Source: Streptomyces sp. AC550_RSS872 (GTDB taxonomy: Bacteria; Actinomycetota; Actinomycetes; Streptomycetales; Streptomycetaceae). From it: 41,558 bases of DNA. The position numbers were made by a program, and so were the translations under genes. Below are positions 16,028-25,200 of the stretch, in pieces. Below the pieces are notes generated by a model. That model was not told the origin of the DNA, ran no database searches, and was given only the letters and a program-made list of their open reading frames with translations. The number at the start of each line of letters is the position of its first letter. Within the stretch, counting starts at the first letter, position 1. The stretch lies in assembly GCF_019049285.1 (NCBI RefSeq), contig NZ_JAGMUL010000061.1:1-41558 (forward strand), read 5' to 3'.

Positions 16028-16033
16028 ACGATA
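16028..16033 (-). promoter_or_regulatory. -10 hexamer, leaderless promoter of DUF3097 gene
   Basis: On the minus strand TATCGT ends 7 nt before the ATG of the DUF3097 gene. No Shine-Dalgarno is visible, so the transcript probably starts at or next to the A of the start codon. Confidence 0.45.
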
Positions 16034-16062
16034 GGAGAAGCGCGGGCCGCGCGTCCCGCCGT

Positions 16063-16800
16063 TCAGCCCGACACGCCGAAACGGGCGGCCAACGCGTCGC
16101 GTTGGCGTCGTACGAACTCCGCGTCCACCACCGCTCCGTGACCGGGCACGTACAGTGCGTCCTCGCCGCCCAGGTCGAGGAGGCGGTCCAGGGCCGCCGG
16201 CCAGCGAGACGGTACGGCGTCCCGGCCGGCCTGGGGTTCGCCGGACTCCTCGACCAGGTCGCCGCAGAAGACCACCTCCCGGTCCCCGGCGGCCGTGCCC
16301 GGCACGAGCACGACCAGATCGTGGGCCGTGTGGGCCGGGCCCAGGTTCGCCAGGAGGACCTGACGGCCGCCGTCCAGGTCGAGGGTCCACTCGCCGCTCA
16401 CCTGGTGACGGGGGTGGACCAGGGCGTCGATCGCCTCGTCGGCCGCGTCCTGGTCCAGGCCGTTGTGTACGGCGTCCGCGCGCAGTTCCGCCCGCTCGTG
16501 CGCGAACACCGTGTCCATGCCCACCGCCCCGTACACCTCCGCCCCCGCGAACGCCGCCGCCCCGAAGACGTGATCGAAGTGGGGGTGGGTAAGCGCGAGA
16601 TGAGTCACACGGTGACCGGCGAGCCACTGCGCCTGCGTCCGCAACCGCGAGCCCTCCCCGAGGCTCGACCCGGCGTCGACGAGCAGCGCGCCACCGTCCC
16701 CGACGACCAGCCCCGCCGTGCAGTCCCAGCCCGGAAGCCGGCACCGTCCGACGCCGGCCGCCAGCCGTTCCCACCCCAGCTCTTCCCAAGTCACCGTCAT
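16063..16800 (-). CDS. Metallo-beta-lactamase-fold hydrolase
   Basis: A 245-residue MBL-superfamily protein. The metal ligands are visible: HPHFDH (His72, His74, Asp76, His77), then GPAHTAHD, a bridging aspartate in FCGDLVEES and a final histidine in VPGHGAVV. The sequence looks like the glyoxalase II-like/quinoprotein-relay-associated MBL group rather than a true beta-lactamase, and no signal peptide is visible. The substrate is unknown. ATG 16800 has no Shine-Dalgarno; TAGCGT lies exactly 6 nt upstream. The gene diverges from hrcA. Confidence 0.85.
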   Translation of the reverse strand: MTVTWEELGWERLAAGVGRCRLPGWDCTAGLVVGDGGALLVDAGSSLGEGSRLRTQAQWLAGHRVTHLALTHPHFDHVFGAAAFAGAEVYGAVGMDTVFAHERAELRADAVHNGLDQDAADEAIDALVHPRHQVSGEWTLDLDGGRQVLLANLGPAHTAHDLVVLVPGTAAGDREVVFCGDLVEESGEPQAGRDAVPSRWPAALDRLLDLGGEDALYVPGHGAVVDAEFVRRQRDALAARFGVSG

Positions 16801-16806
16801 ACCGCG

Positions 16807-16812
16807 ACGCTA
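16807..16812 (-). promoter_or_regulatory. -10 hexamer, leaderless promoter of MBL-fold gene
   Basis: On the minus strand TAGCGT is followed by 6 nt and the ATG at 16800. No ribosome-binding sequence is present, so leaderless initiation is the simplest reading. Confidence 0.45.
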
Positions 16813-16851
16813 AACGACATCACCGTCGGGCACGGTGGTGCGTGACCGGCC

Positions 16852-16882
16852 TTGCCCGGGGCGTACCCCACCGCCGTACACT
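16852..16882 (+). promoter_or_regulatory. Candidate hrcA promoter
   Basis: TTGCCC (16852-16857) and TACACT (16877-16882) are separated by 19 nt. Transcription would begin about 16889, six bases before the CIRCE element, which is the normal relation for an HrcA-repressed promoter. Confidence 0.5.
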
Positions 16883-16894
16883 GGCCGGGGACGG

Positions 16895-16921
16895 TTGGCA
16901 CTCACCAGCGCAGAGTGCCAG
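16895..16921. promoter_or_regulatory. CIRCE operator (HrcA binding site)
   Basis: TTGGCACTC, a 9-nt spacer and GAGTGCCAG match the CIRCE consensus TTAGCACTC-N9-GAGTGCTAA with two compensating changes that keep the palindrome nearly perfect. It lies 40 bases before hrcA, so HrcA would repress its own hrcA-dnaJ operon until heat shock. Confidence 0.92.
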
Positions 16922-16960
16922 GCGAGGCGCCGAGTGGACGACTTCTGGAGGTGTGCGCGA

Positions 16961-17977
16961 TTGCTGAGTGAACGCAGGCTTCAGGTGTTGCGTGCCATCG
17001 TCCAGGACTACGTCGGGACCGAGGAGCCGGTGGGCTCGAAGGCCCTGACCGAGCGGCACAACCTCGGTGTCTCCCCGGCGACCGTCCGTAACGACATGGC
17101 GGCCCTGGAGGACGAGGGTTTCATCGCCCAGCCGCACACCAGTGCGGGGCGTATCCCGACCGACAAGGGCTACCGGCTGTTCGTCGACAAGCTCGCCGGC
17201 GTCAAACCGATGACCCCGCCGGAGCGGCGCGCCATCCAGAACTTCCTCGACGGCGCCGTGGACCTCGACGACGTCGTGGCGCGCACCGTGCGGCTGCTCG
17301 CGCAGCTCACCCGGCAGGTCGCCGTCGTGCAGTACCCGTCGCTGACCCGGTCCACCGTCCGCCATGTCGAGCTGCTGTCCCTCGCGCCCGCGCGTGTGAT
17401 GCTCGTACTGATCACGGACACCGGACGGGTCGAGCAGCGGATGGTCGACTGTCCGGCCCCCTTCGGCGAGGGGTCGCTCGCGGATCTGCGCGCGCGGCTG
17501 AACAGCCGGGTCGCCGGGCGGCGCTTCACCGATGTGCCGACCCTCGTCGAGGACCTCCCCGAGGCCTTCGACCTGGAGGACCGCGGCACCGTCTCGACCG
17601 TGCTCTCCACCCTTCTGGAGACACTCGTCGAGGAGAACGAGGAGCGGCTGATGATCGGCGGAACCGCCAATCTCACCCGCTTCGGACATGACTTCCCCCT
17701 CACCATCCGGCCCGTTCTGGAAGCCTTGGAGGAGCAGGTCGTGCTCCTCAAACTCCTTGGCGAGGCCGGGGATTCGGGCATGACCGTGCGCATCGGGCAC
17801 GAGAACGCCTATGAGGGACTCAACTCCACGTCTGTCGTGTCGGTGGGCTACGGTTCGGGCGGCGAGGCAGTCGCCAAGCTCGGCGTGGTCGGACCGACCC
17901 GCATGGATTACCCGGGAACGATGGGAGCGGTACGCGCAGTGGCACGGTACGTCGGACAGATCCTGGCGGAGTCGTAA
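16961..17977 (+). CDS. hrcA: Heat-inducible transcription repressor HrcA
   Basis: A 338-residue repressor that binds CIRCE elements and is folded and activated by GroEL. It has the N-terminal winged helix (residues 1-75; GSKALTERHNLGVSPATVRNDMAALEDEGF and HTSAGRIPTDKGYR), a GAF-like middle and the C-terminal family segment IGHENAYEGLNSTSVVSV. The start is TTG 16961, because the protein then begins MLSERRLQVLRAIV as in homologues and GGAGG lies 9 nt upstream. An in-frame GTG at 16934 is a weaker option. A CIRCE element precedes it and dnaJ follows at once, so the operon is autoregulated. Confidence 0.96.
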   Translation: MLSERRLQVLRAIVQDYVGTEEPVGSKALTERHNLGVSPATVRNDMAALEDEGFIAQPHTSAGRIPTDKGYRLFVDKLAGVKPMTPPERRAIQNFLDGAVDLDDVVARTVRLLAQLTRQVAVVQYPSLTRSTVRHVELLSLAPARVMLVLITDTGRVEQRMVDCPAPFGEGSLADLRARLNSRVAGRRFTDVPTLVEDLPEAFDLEDRGTVSTVLSTLLETLVEENEERLMIGGTANLTRFGHDFPLTIRPVLEALEEQVVLLKLLGEAGDSGMTVRIGHENAYEGLNSTSVVSVGYGSGGEAVAKLGVVGPTRMDYPGTMGAVRAVARYVGQILAES

Positions 17978-19114
17978 GTGGCCACGGACTACTACGCCGT
18001 TCTCGGCGTGCGTCGCGACGCGTCGCAGGAAGAGATCAAGAAGGCCTTCCGGCGGCTCGCGCGCGAGCTGCACCCGGACGTCAATCCGGATCCGAAGACC
18101 CAGGAGCGGTTCAAGGAGATCAACGCCGCTTACGAGGTGCTGTCGGACCCGCAGAAGAAGCAGGTCTACGACCTCGGTGGCGATCCGCTGTCCCAGGCGG
18201 GCGGCGCGGGAGCCGGCGGCTTCGGCGCGGGCGGCTTCGGGAACTTCTCGGACATCATGGACGCGTTCTTCGGTACGGCGTCGCAGCGCGGTCCGCGCTC
18301 GCGTACGCGCCGGGGCCAGGACGCCATGATCCGCCTGGAGATCGAGCTCGACGAGGCGGCCTTCGGTACGACGAAGGACATCCAGGTCGACACGGCCGTC
18401 GTCTGCAACACCTGTAACGGTGAGGGGGCCGCTCCCGGCACCTCCGCCCAGACGTGTGACATGTGCCGCGGTCGCGGCGAGGTGTCGCAGGTGACGCGGT
18501 CCTTCCTGGGCCAGGTCATGACGTCTCGGCCCTGCCCGCAGTGCCAGGGCTTCGGCACCGTGGTCCCGACGCCGTGCCCCGAGTGCGCGGGCGACGGGCG
18601 CGTACGGTCCCGCCGGACCCTGACCGTCAAGATCCCGGCCGGCGTCGACAACGGCACGCGGATCCAGCTCGCCGGTGAGGGCGAGGTCGGTCCGGGCGGC
18701 GGTCCCGCCGGTGACCTGTACGTCGAGATCCACGAGCTGCCGCACTCGCAGTTCCAGCGGCGCGGCGACGATCTGCACTGCACGGTGACGATCCCCATGA
18801 CGGCGGCGGCCCTCGGCACGAAGGTGCCGCTGGAGACGCTGGACGGCATGGAGGAGGTCGACATCCGGCCCGGCACGCAGTCCGGCCAGTCGATCCCGCT
18901 GCACGGGCGGGGTGTGACGCATCTGCGGGGCGGCGGGCGCGGCGATCTCATCGTGCACGTCGAGGTGCAGACGCCGACCAAGCTGGATCCCGAGCAGGAG
19001 CGGCTGCTGCGCGAGCTGGCCAAGCTGCGCGGCGAGGAGCGCCCGCAGGGACAGTTCCAGCCGGGGCAGCAGGGGTTGTTCTCGCGGTTGAAGGACGCGT
19101 TCAACGGGCGCTGA
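17978..19114 (+). CDS. dnaJ: Chaperone protein DnaJ (DnaJ2 type)
   Basis: A 378-residue type I Hsp40. The J-domain (1-70) carries HPD at 32-34. A Gly/Phe-rich linker follows (about 75-95), then four zinc-binding repeats CNTCNGEG, CDMCRGRG, CPQCQGFG and CPECAGDG (about 143-215), then the substrate-binding beta domains with the GGGRGDLIVHV segment. It stimulates DnaK ATPase and presents substrates. GTG 17978 follows the hrcA stop with no gap, so the two are translationally coupled. No dnaK or grpE is present, as expected for the second (DnaJ2) copy of actinomycetes. Confidence 0.96.
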   Translation: MATDYYAVLGVRRDASQEEIKKAFRRLARELHPDVNPDPKTQERFKEINAAYEVLSDPQKKQVYDLGGDPLSQAGGAGAGGFGAGGFGNFSDIMDAFFGTASQRGPRSRTRRGQDAMIRLEIELDEAAFGTTKDIQVDTAVVCNTCNGEGAAPGTSAQTCDMCRGRGEVSQVTRSFLGQVMTSRPCPQCQGFGTVVPTPCPECAGDGRVRSRRTLTVKIPAGVDNGTRIQLAGEGEVGPGGGPAGDLYVEIHELPHSQFQRRGDDLHCTVTIPMTAAALGTKVPLETLDGMEEVDIRPGTQSGQSIPLHGRGVTHLRGGGRGDLIVHVEVQTPTKLDPEQERLLRELAKLRGEERPQGQFQPGQQGLFSRLKDAFNGR

Positions 19115-19135
19115 CGAGGTGGCTGCGGGAGGCTG

Positions 19136-19256
19136 ATCTCGCCCCCGCCGCCCCTACCCGTCCCATCCTGAAGGGGCGCTGCCCCTTCGACCCCGCCAGG
19201 GGGCTCTGCCCTCTGGACCCCCGCTCCTCAAACGCCGGAGGGGCTGGGTTCCAGCG
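19136..19256 (+). repeat. Dispersed intergenic repeat family 2, copy A
   Basis: This non-coding block begins with a run containing CCGCCGCCCCTACCCGTCCC and ends with CTCAAACGCCGGAGGGGCTG. It shares both ends with an inverted copy at 35114-35218; the middle parts differ but are both hairpins. It lies just 3' of dnaJ in the gene's orientation, so it probably ends the hrcA-dnaJ transcript. Confidence 0.75.
19170..19216 (+). terminator. Double hairpin terminator after dnaJ
   Basis: GAAGGGGC (19170-19177) pairs with GCCCCTTC (19181-19188) around a 3-base loop. A second stem, CCAGGGGGC (19196-19204) with GCCCTCTGG (19208-19216), has one G-U pair. Both lie within repeat family 2 and start 55 bases after the dnaJ stop. 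Confidence 0.7.
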
Positions 19257-19339
19257 CCGGTGGGGCCTGGATTTCGTTGGCCTACGCCAAGGGGAAGGGT
19301 CGATTCGGACTTGTTCGGAGGACGTGACAACATGCCGTC

Positions 19340-20425
19340 ATGTCCTCCGCGCTGACCGATCTCTTCCCCCATCCGATCGTGCAGGCCCCCATGGCAGGCG
19401 GCGTCTCCGTGCCGCAGCTCGCCGCTGCCGTGGCCGAGGCCGGTGGGCTGGGCTTCCTCGCCGCCGGGTACAAGACCGCCGACGGCATGTACCAGGAGAT
19501 CAAGCAGCTCAGGGGGCTGACCGGGCGGCCCTTCGGGGTCAATCTGTTCATGCCGCAGCCCGAGTACGCGGATGCCGCGGCCGTGGAGGTCTACGCCCAT
19601 CAGCTCGCCGGTGAAGCCGCCTGGTACGAGACCGAGCTGGGGGACCCGGACAGCGGGCGGGACGACGGCTACGACGCCAAGCTGGCCGTGCTGCTCGACA
19701 ACCCGGTGCCGGTCGTCTCCTTCCACTTCGGCGTGCCCAGCAGCGAGGTGCTGGAGTCCCTGCGCCGCGCCGGGACCCTCACCCTCGTCACCGCCACCAC
19801 CCCGGACGAGGCCCTCGCCGTGCAGCGGGCCGGCGCCGACGCCGTGATCGTGCAGGGCGTCGAGGCCGGCGGGCATCAGGGGACGCATCGCGACAACCCC
19901 GAGACCGACGGGTCCGGCATCGGGCTGCTCTCCCTCATCGCACAGGTCCGGGAGACCGTGAGCCTGCCCCTCGTCGCCGCCGGCGGCATCATGCGAGGCA
20001 GCCAGATCGCCGCCGCCCTCGCGGCCGGGGCGAGCGCCGCACAGCTCGGCACCGCCTTCCTCGCCACCCAGGAGTCCGGCGCGAACGCCGTGCACAAGCA
20101 GGCGCTGACCAACCCGCTGTTCGTCCGGACCGAGCTGACGCGCGCGTTCTCCGGACGGCCCGCCCGTGGCCTGGTCAACCGCTTCATGCGTGAGCACGGC
20201 CCGTACGCCCCCGCCGCCTACCCCGAGATCCACCACCTCACCTCCCCGCTGCGCAAGAAGGCCGCCTCCTCCGGTGACCCGCAGGGCATGGCGCTGTGGG
20301 CGGGGCAGGGGCACCGGATGGCGCGTGAACTGCCCGCCGGGCAACTGGTCGAGGTCCTGGCCGCCGAACTGGCCGAGGCGTCGACAGTGTTGTCGGCCTT
20401 CCCGCAGGGCGGTGCCGGCCGATGA
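19340..20425 (+). CDS. Nitronate monooxygenase (NPD/2-nitropropane dioxygenase family)
   Basis: A 361-residue TIM-barrel flavoprotein of the NMO family, which oxidises alkyl nitronates such as propionate 3-nitronate with FMN and oxygen. Family features are PIVQAPMAGGVSVPQLAAAV at the N-terminus, the FGVNLF strand, VEAGGHQGTH (FMN and catalytic His region) and the phosphate-binding LVAAGGIMRG and GAAQLGTAF-like loop (here ASAAQLGTAFL). It may be a detoxification enzyme. ATG 19340 is used; a GGAGGAC lies too far upstream (about 15 nt) to be decisive. Its stop overlaps the rsmE start by 4 nt. Confidence 0.9.
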   Translation: MSSALTDLFPHPIVQAPMAGGVSVPQLAAAVAEAGGLGFLAAGYKTADGMYQEIKQLRGLTGRPFGVNLFMPQPEYADAAAVEVYAHQLAGEAAWYETELGDPDSGRDDGYDAKLAVLLDNPVPVVSFHFGVPSSEVLESLRRAGTLTLVTATTPDEALAVQRAGADAVIVQGVEAGGHQGTHRDNPETDGSGIGLLSLIAQVRETVSLPLVAAGGIMRGSQIAAALAAGASAAQLGTAFLATQESGANAVHKQALTNPLFVRTELTRAFSGRPARGLVNRFMREHGPYAPAAYPEIHHLTSPLRKKAASSGDPQGMALWAGQGHRMARELPAGQLVEVLAAELAEASTVLSAFPQGGAGR

Positions 20426-21180
20426 CCGCGCCGGTGTTCGTCGTCGAGTCGCTGGAGCGGGGCGTCGGTCCCTCCGGTGGCGAGTACGTCCTCGACGGGC
20501 CCGAGGGGCGGCACGCCGTCTCGGTGAAGCGGCTGCGGGCCGGCGAGGACGTCGTCCTCACCGACGGGCTCGGACGCTGGGCCGACGGCGTCGTCAAGGC
20601 GGCCGAGGGCAAGGACCGGCTGGTGGTGGAGCTGGGGGCGGTCGCGCAGGAGGCGCCCTCGCAGCCCCGGATCACCGTCGTCCAGGCCCTGCCCAAAGGC
20701 GACCGGGGTGAGCTCGCCGTCGAGACCATGACCGAGACCGGCGTCGACGCGATCGTGCCGTGGGCGGCCGCCCGGTGCATCACCCAGTGGAAGGGCGAGC
20801 GGGGCGCGAAGGCCCTCGGCAAGTGGCGGGCCACCGCGCGTGAGGCGGGCAAGCAGTCGCGCCGGGTGCGATTCCCCGAGGTCGCGGAGGCGGCCACGAG
20901 CAAGCAGGTCGCGGCGCTGCTCGCCCAGGCCGACTTCGCCGCCGTACTGCACGAGGACCGCGACTACGGCAGCGAGCCGCTGGCCACCGCCGAACTGCCC
21001 ACCGAGGGTGACATCGTGCTCGTCGTAGGACCCGAAGGCGGCGTGAGCCCCGAGGAGTTGGCCCTCTTCGAGGAGGCGGGGGCGAAGGCGTACCGTCTGG
21101 GCCGTACCGTCCTGCGGACCTCCACCGCCGGAACCGCGGCGACGGCACTGCTCCTCGGCCGCACCGGCCGCTGGTCCTGA
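20422..21180 (+). CDS. rsmE: 16S rRNA (uracil(1498)-N(3))-methyltransferase
   Basis: A 252-residue SPOUT methyltransferase that methylates U1498 of 16S rRNA in the decoding region, using S-adenosylmethionine. The N-terminal PUA-like domain carries GRHAVSVKRLRAGE, and the C-terminal trefoil knot shows VVGPEGGVSPEE and LGRTVLRTSTAGTAA. The length is usual. The ATG overlaps the preceding stop as ATGA, so it is coupled to the nitronate monooxygenase gene. In other bacteria it is often close to dnaJ and HIT genes, as here. Confidence 0.95.
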   Translation: MTAPVFVVESLERGVGPSGGEYVLDGPEGRHAVSVKRLRAGEDVVLTDGLGRWADGVVKAAEGKDRLVVELGAVAQEAPSQPRITVVQALPKGDRGELAVETMTETGVDAIVPWAAARCITQWKGERGAKALGKWRATAREAGKQSRRVRFPEVAEAATSKQVAALLAQADFAAVLHEDRDYGSEPLATAELPTEGDIVLVVGPEGGVSPEELALFEEAGAKAYRLGRTVLRTSTAGTAATALLLGRTGRWS

Positions 21181-21199
21181 CCCGGGAGGAACGTACGCC

Positions 21200-21592
21200 G
21201 TGGAACTCGCCCAAGTACGGCTGCTGGTCGGCGACTTCCCGGCCTGCTACCGGTTCTACGCCGATGTCCTCGGCCTCAAGCCGCAGTCGGGCGCGGCGAA
21301 CGGGCCGTACGAGAAGTTCAGCCCCGCCACCGGCTCCGCGGGCATCGCCCTCCAGGACCGGGCGATGATGGCCGAGGTCCTGGGCGAACTCGGCGACGCG
21401 GCCACCGGCCACCGCTCCCTGGTCGTGCTGCGGGTCGACGACCTGGACGCCTACTGCGCCCGGATCACCGCCCGCGGCGCCACCCTCCTGCACGGCCCCG
21501 CCCCCATGACCGACCGCATGCGCGTCGCCCACCTCAAGGACCCGGAGGGCAACCTGGTGGAACTCCAGGAGTGGCTGCTGCTGCGCGCCTGA
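21200..21592 (+). CDS. VOC family (glyoxalase-like) protein
   Basis: A 130-residue single-domain VOC protein with the two beta-alpha-beta-beta-beta modules (VRLLVGDFPACYRFYADVLGL and the C-terminal RVAHLKDPEGNLVELQEW). Families of this kind include lyases, dioxygenases and antibiotic-binding proteins, and no specific one can be assigned. The GTG start at 21200 has GGGAGGA upstream (21182-21188). It lies 19 bases after rsmE and is probably the last gene of that operon. Confidence 0.82.
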   Translation: MELAQVRLLVGDFPACYRFYADVLGLKPQSGAANGPYEKFSPATGSAGIALQDRAMMAEVLGELGDAATGHRSLVVLRVDDLDAYCARITARGATLLHGPAPMTDRMRVAHLKDPEGNLVELQEWLLLRA

Positions 21593-21658
21593 TCCGGGTG
21601 GGGGAGTGGCCGTATGCGCTCTACCGCGGCGGCCGGGACAGTGGCAGGCTGCCCTCTC

Positions 21659-22216
21659 ATGGGGGCTTTCAGCAGGGTTTGGGGTCGTGTCGGCCGGCGC
21701 CCGCGCGTGGCGGGTGCGGTGGGAGTGGCCGTGCTCGCCGTCGGAGGGATGACCGCCTGTGATCCCGGCGGGCTCAACAGCGCGACCGTGGCGTTCACCA
21801 CCGACCAGACCGTGACCGCGGAACTGGAGCGGCAGAAGGCCGACGTGCAGTGGCTCAACTGCACCGGCTCGTACGACGAAGGCGACGGCGACGGCAAGTC
21901 CGGTGGGGCCACGGCCAGTGCGAAGACCGTCGTCAAGGTCGACTGCGAGGGCGAGACCGCCGACGGCAAGGATATCGTCGTCACCGGCAGGATCACCCGG
22001 GCCGTCAGCGGTTCCTGTGTGCGCGGTGACCTCGTCGCCAAGGTCGGCGGCAAGGAGTGGTTCCACGTCAACGGGCTGGGCAACTGCGATGCCAAGCCCT
22101 CGCCGGTCAACCCGTCCGGCGGCGGCGGACAGCAGCCCGGGCCCACGGTCACCGTGACCGTCACCAAGACCGTCTACTGCAAGCAGCACCCGAACTGCTG
22201 GCCGGAAGGCAAGTGA
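21659..22216 (+). CDS. Putative lipoprotein of unknown function
   Basis: A 185-residue protein with a signal peptide: a basic start containing GRRPR (residues 12-16), a hydrophobic core (about 17-30) and a lipobox-like MTAC with Cys34, so it is probably anchored outside the membrane. The mature part has several cysteines and ends in a Pro/Gly-rich linker, a threonine/valine run (TVTVTVTKT) and a short Cys-containing tail. I do not recognise a domain. ATG 21659 is the only start that fits the signal peptide; in-frame upstream starts would bury it. No Shine-Dalgarno is obvious. Confidence 0.65.
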   Translation: MGAFSRVWGRVGRRPRVAGAVGVAVLAVGGMTACDPGGLNSATVAFTTDQTVTAELERQKADVQWLNCTGSYDEGDGDGKSGGATASAKTVVKVDCEGETADGKDIVVTGRITRAVSGSCVRGDLVAKVGGKEWFHVNGLGNCDAKPSPVNPSGGGGQQPGPTVTVTVTKTVYCKQHPNCWPEGK

Positions 22217-22278
22217 GCGCATTCGGGCGGGAGTTGGACAAGTGATCCAAAGGCCTGTCCCCGGACGCCGCCCCTGCT

Positions 22279-22284
22279 TATGGT
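22279..22284 (+). promoter_or_regulatory. -10 hexamer, leaderless promoter of tricorn protease gene
   Basis: TATGGT is followed by 6 nt and then the GTG start at 22291. No ribosome-binding sequence lies between, so the message is probably leaderless. No convincing -35 hexamer is seen. Confidence 0.45.
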
Positions 22285-22290
22285 GATCGG

Positions 22291-25200
22291 GTGACTCAGC
22301 CCGCGACGCCCGGATCGTCTTCCTATCTCCGGTATCCGCATCTCCACGGTGACCTGGTCGCCTTCACCGCCGAGGACGACGTGTGGCTCGCCCCGCTCGA
22401 CGGCGGCCGGGCCTGGCGGGTCAGCGCCGACAACGTGCCGGTCACCCTGCCGCGCATCTCGCCCGACGGTACGACCGTCGCCTGGACCTCCGGCCGCGAC
22501 GGCGCCCCCGAGGTGCACATCGCGCCGGTGGACGGCGGCCCCGCCAAGCGCCTCACCCACTGGGGCAGTTGGCAGACCCGGGTCCGCGGCTGGACCCCGG
22601 ACGGCCGGATCCTCGCCATCAGCACCCGGGGCCAGGCGGGCAGCCGCCGCACCTGGGCGCACACGGTCCCGCTCGACGGCGGCCCGGCCACCACCCTGCC
22701 GTACGGCCCCGTCGCCGATGTCGTGTACGGGCCGCAGCTCGTGCTCGCGTCCGCGCCCATGGGACTGGAGGCCGCACGCTGGAAGCGCTACCGGGGCGGT
22801 ACGGCGGGGAAGCTGTGGATCGACCTCGCGGGCGACGGCGACTTCGTACGGCTGCACGAGGACCTGGACGGGAACATCGAGTACCCCGTGTGGGTGGGGG
22901 ACCGGATCGCCTTCCTCTGCGACCACGAGGGGGTGGGCGCGCTGTACTCGTCCCACGCGGACGGGTCGGATCTACGACGGCACACCCCGGTCGACAGCTT
23001 CTACGCCCGGCACGCCGCGAGCGACGGCACCAGGGTCGTGTACGCCTCAGCCGGAGAACTGTGGCTCCTGGACGACCTCGACGGGGCCGAGCCGCGCCGG
23101 CTCGACATCCGGCTCGGCGGCCAGCGCACCGACCGGCAGCCGTACCCGCTGAACGCCGCCCGCGCCTTCGGGGAGGCGGCGCCCGACCACACCGCGCGCG
23201 GCAGCGCGGTCTGCGTCCGGGGCGCCGTGCACTGGGTCACCCACCGCTCAGGACCCGCCCGCGCACTCGCCGCCGAGCCCGGCGTACGGGCCCGGCTGCC
23301 GCGCACCTTCCGGGCGGAGGGCGAGGAGTGGGTGGTGTGGGTGACGGATGCGGAGGGCGACGACGCGCTGGAGTTCGCCCCGGCGACCGGGCTCGCCCCG
23401 GGGGCCACGCCGCGCAGGCTCGGTGCCGGACAGCTGGGGCGGGTCCTGGAGCTCGCCATGGCGCCCGACGGAAGCCGGGCGGCGGTCGCCGCGCACGACG
23501 GGCGGCTGCTGCTCGTCGAACGGGAGTCCGGCGAGGTCCGCGAGGTCGACCGCAGCGCCGACGGCGACGTGTCGGGGCTGGTCTTCTCGCCCGACTCGGC
23601 CTGGCTCGCCTGGTCGCACCCCGGCCCGCGCCCGCTGTCCCAGCTGAAGCTCGCCAACACCACCGACCTGTCCGTCTCCGAGGCGACCCCCCTGCGCTTC
23701 CAGGACTACGCGCCCGCGTTCACCCAGGACGGCAAGCACCTGGCCTTCCTGTCGGCGCGGGCCTTCGACCCCGTCTACGACGAGCATGTCTTCGACCTCG
23801 CCTTCGTCGTCGGCTCCCGCCCCCACCTGATCACCCTCGCCGCGACCACCCCGTCCCCCTTCGGCCCGCAGCGGCACGGCCGGCCCTTCGACGCGCCGGA
23901 CAAGGAGGAGACTCCCGACAGCGAGGGCACCCCGACCACCCGCATCGACCTCGAAGGCCTCGCCGACCGGATCGTGCCGTTCCCCGTCGAGGCCGCCCGC
24001 TACACCAACCTGCGGGCGGCGAAGGACGGCGTGCTCTGGCTACGGCACCCCGTGCGCGGCGCACTCGGCGCCACCCGGGCCACGCCCGACGACCCCGAGC
24101 CCAAGACCGAGATGGAGCGCTACGACCTCGTCCAGCGGCGGATCGAGCATCTCGCCGACGACGCCGACCACTTCGAGGTCAGCGGCGACGGCAAGCGTGT
24201 CCTGCTGTGGACCGACAGCCGGCTCAGGGTCGTCCCCAGCGACCGGCGGGCCTCCGGCGACGACGAGAGCGACTCGAACATCACCGTGGACCTGACGCGG
24301 GTACGGCAGACGGTCGACCCGTCGGCGGAGTGGCGGCAGATGTTCGACGAGACCGGCCGCATCATGCGCGACCACTTCTGGCGGCCGGACATGAGCGGGG
24401 TCGACTGGACGGCCGTACTGGACCGCTACCGCCCCCTGCTCGACCGGGTCGCGACCCACGACGACCTGATCGACCTGCTCTGGGAGGTCCAGGGCGAGCT
24501 GGGCACCTCGCACGCGTACGTCGCACCGCACGGCGGATACGGCGGCGGGACCCGGCAGGGCCTGCTCGGCGCCGACATCTCCCGTCACGAGGACGGAAGT
24601 TGGCGTATCGACCGCATCCTGCCGTCGGAGACCTCCGACCCCGACGCCCGGGCACCGCTCGCCGCACCCGGGGTCGCGGTGCGGGCCGGGGACGCGATCG
24701 TGGCGGTGGCCGGGGTGCCGGTGGATCCGGTGACCGGGCCCGGGCCGTCACTCGTCGGCACGGCGGGCAAGGCGGTGGAGCTGACGGTCTCACCGGCCGG
24801 GGGCGGGGAGGTACGGCACGCGGTCGTCGTACCGATCGCCGACGAGCAGCCGCTCCGCTACCACGCGTGGGTGGCCGACCGGCGGGCGTACGTCCACGAG
24901 AAGTCCGGTGGCCGGCTCGGCTACCTGCACGTCCCGGACATGCAGGCGCCCGGCTGGGCCCAGATCCACCGTGACCTGCGGGTCGAGGTGGCCCGCGAGG
25001 GCCTCGTCGTGGACGTCCGCGAGAACGGCGGCGGGCACACCTCGCAGCTGGTCGTGGAGAAGCTGGCCCGGCGCATCGTGGGCTGGGAACTGCCGCGCGG
25101 GATGCGACCGTACAGCTATCCGGCGGACGCTCCGCGCGGTCCCGTGGTGGCGGTGGCGAACGAGTTCTCCGGGTCCGACGGGGACATCGTCAACGCGGCC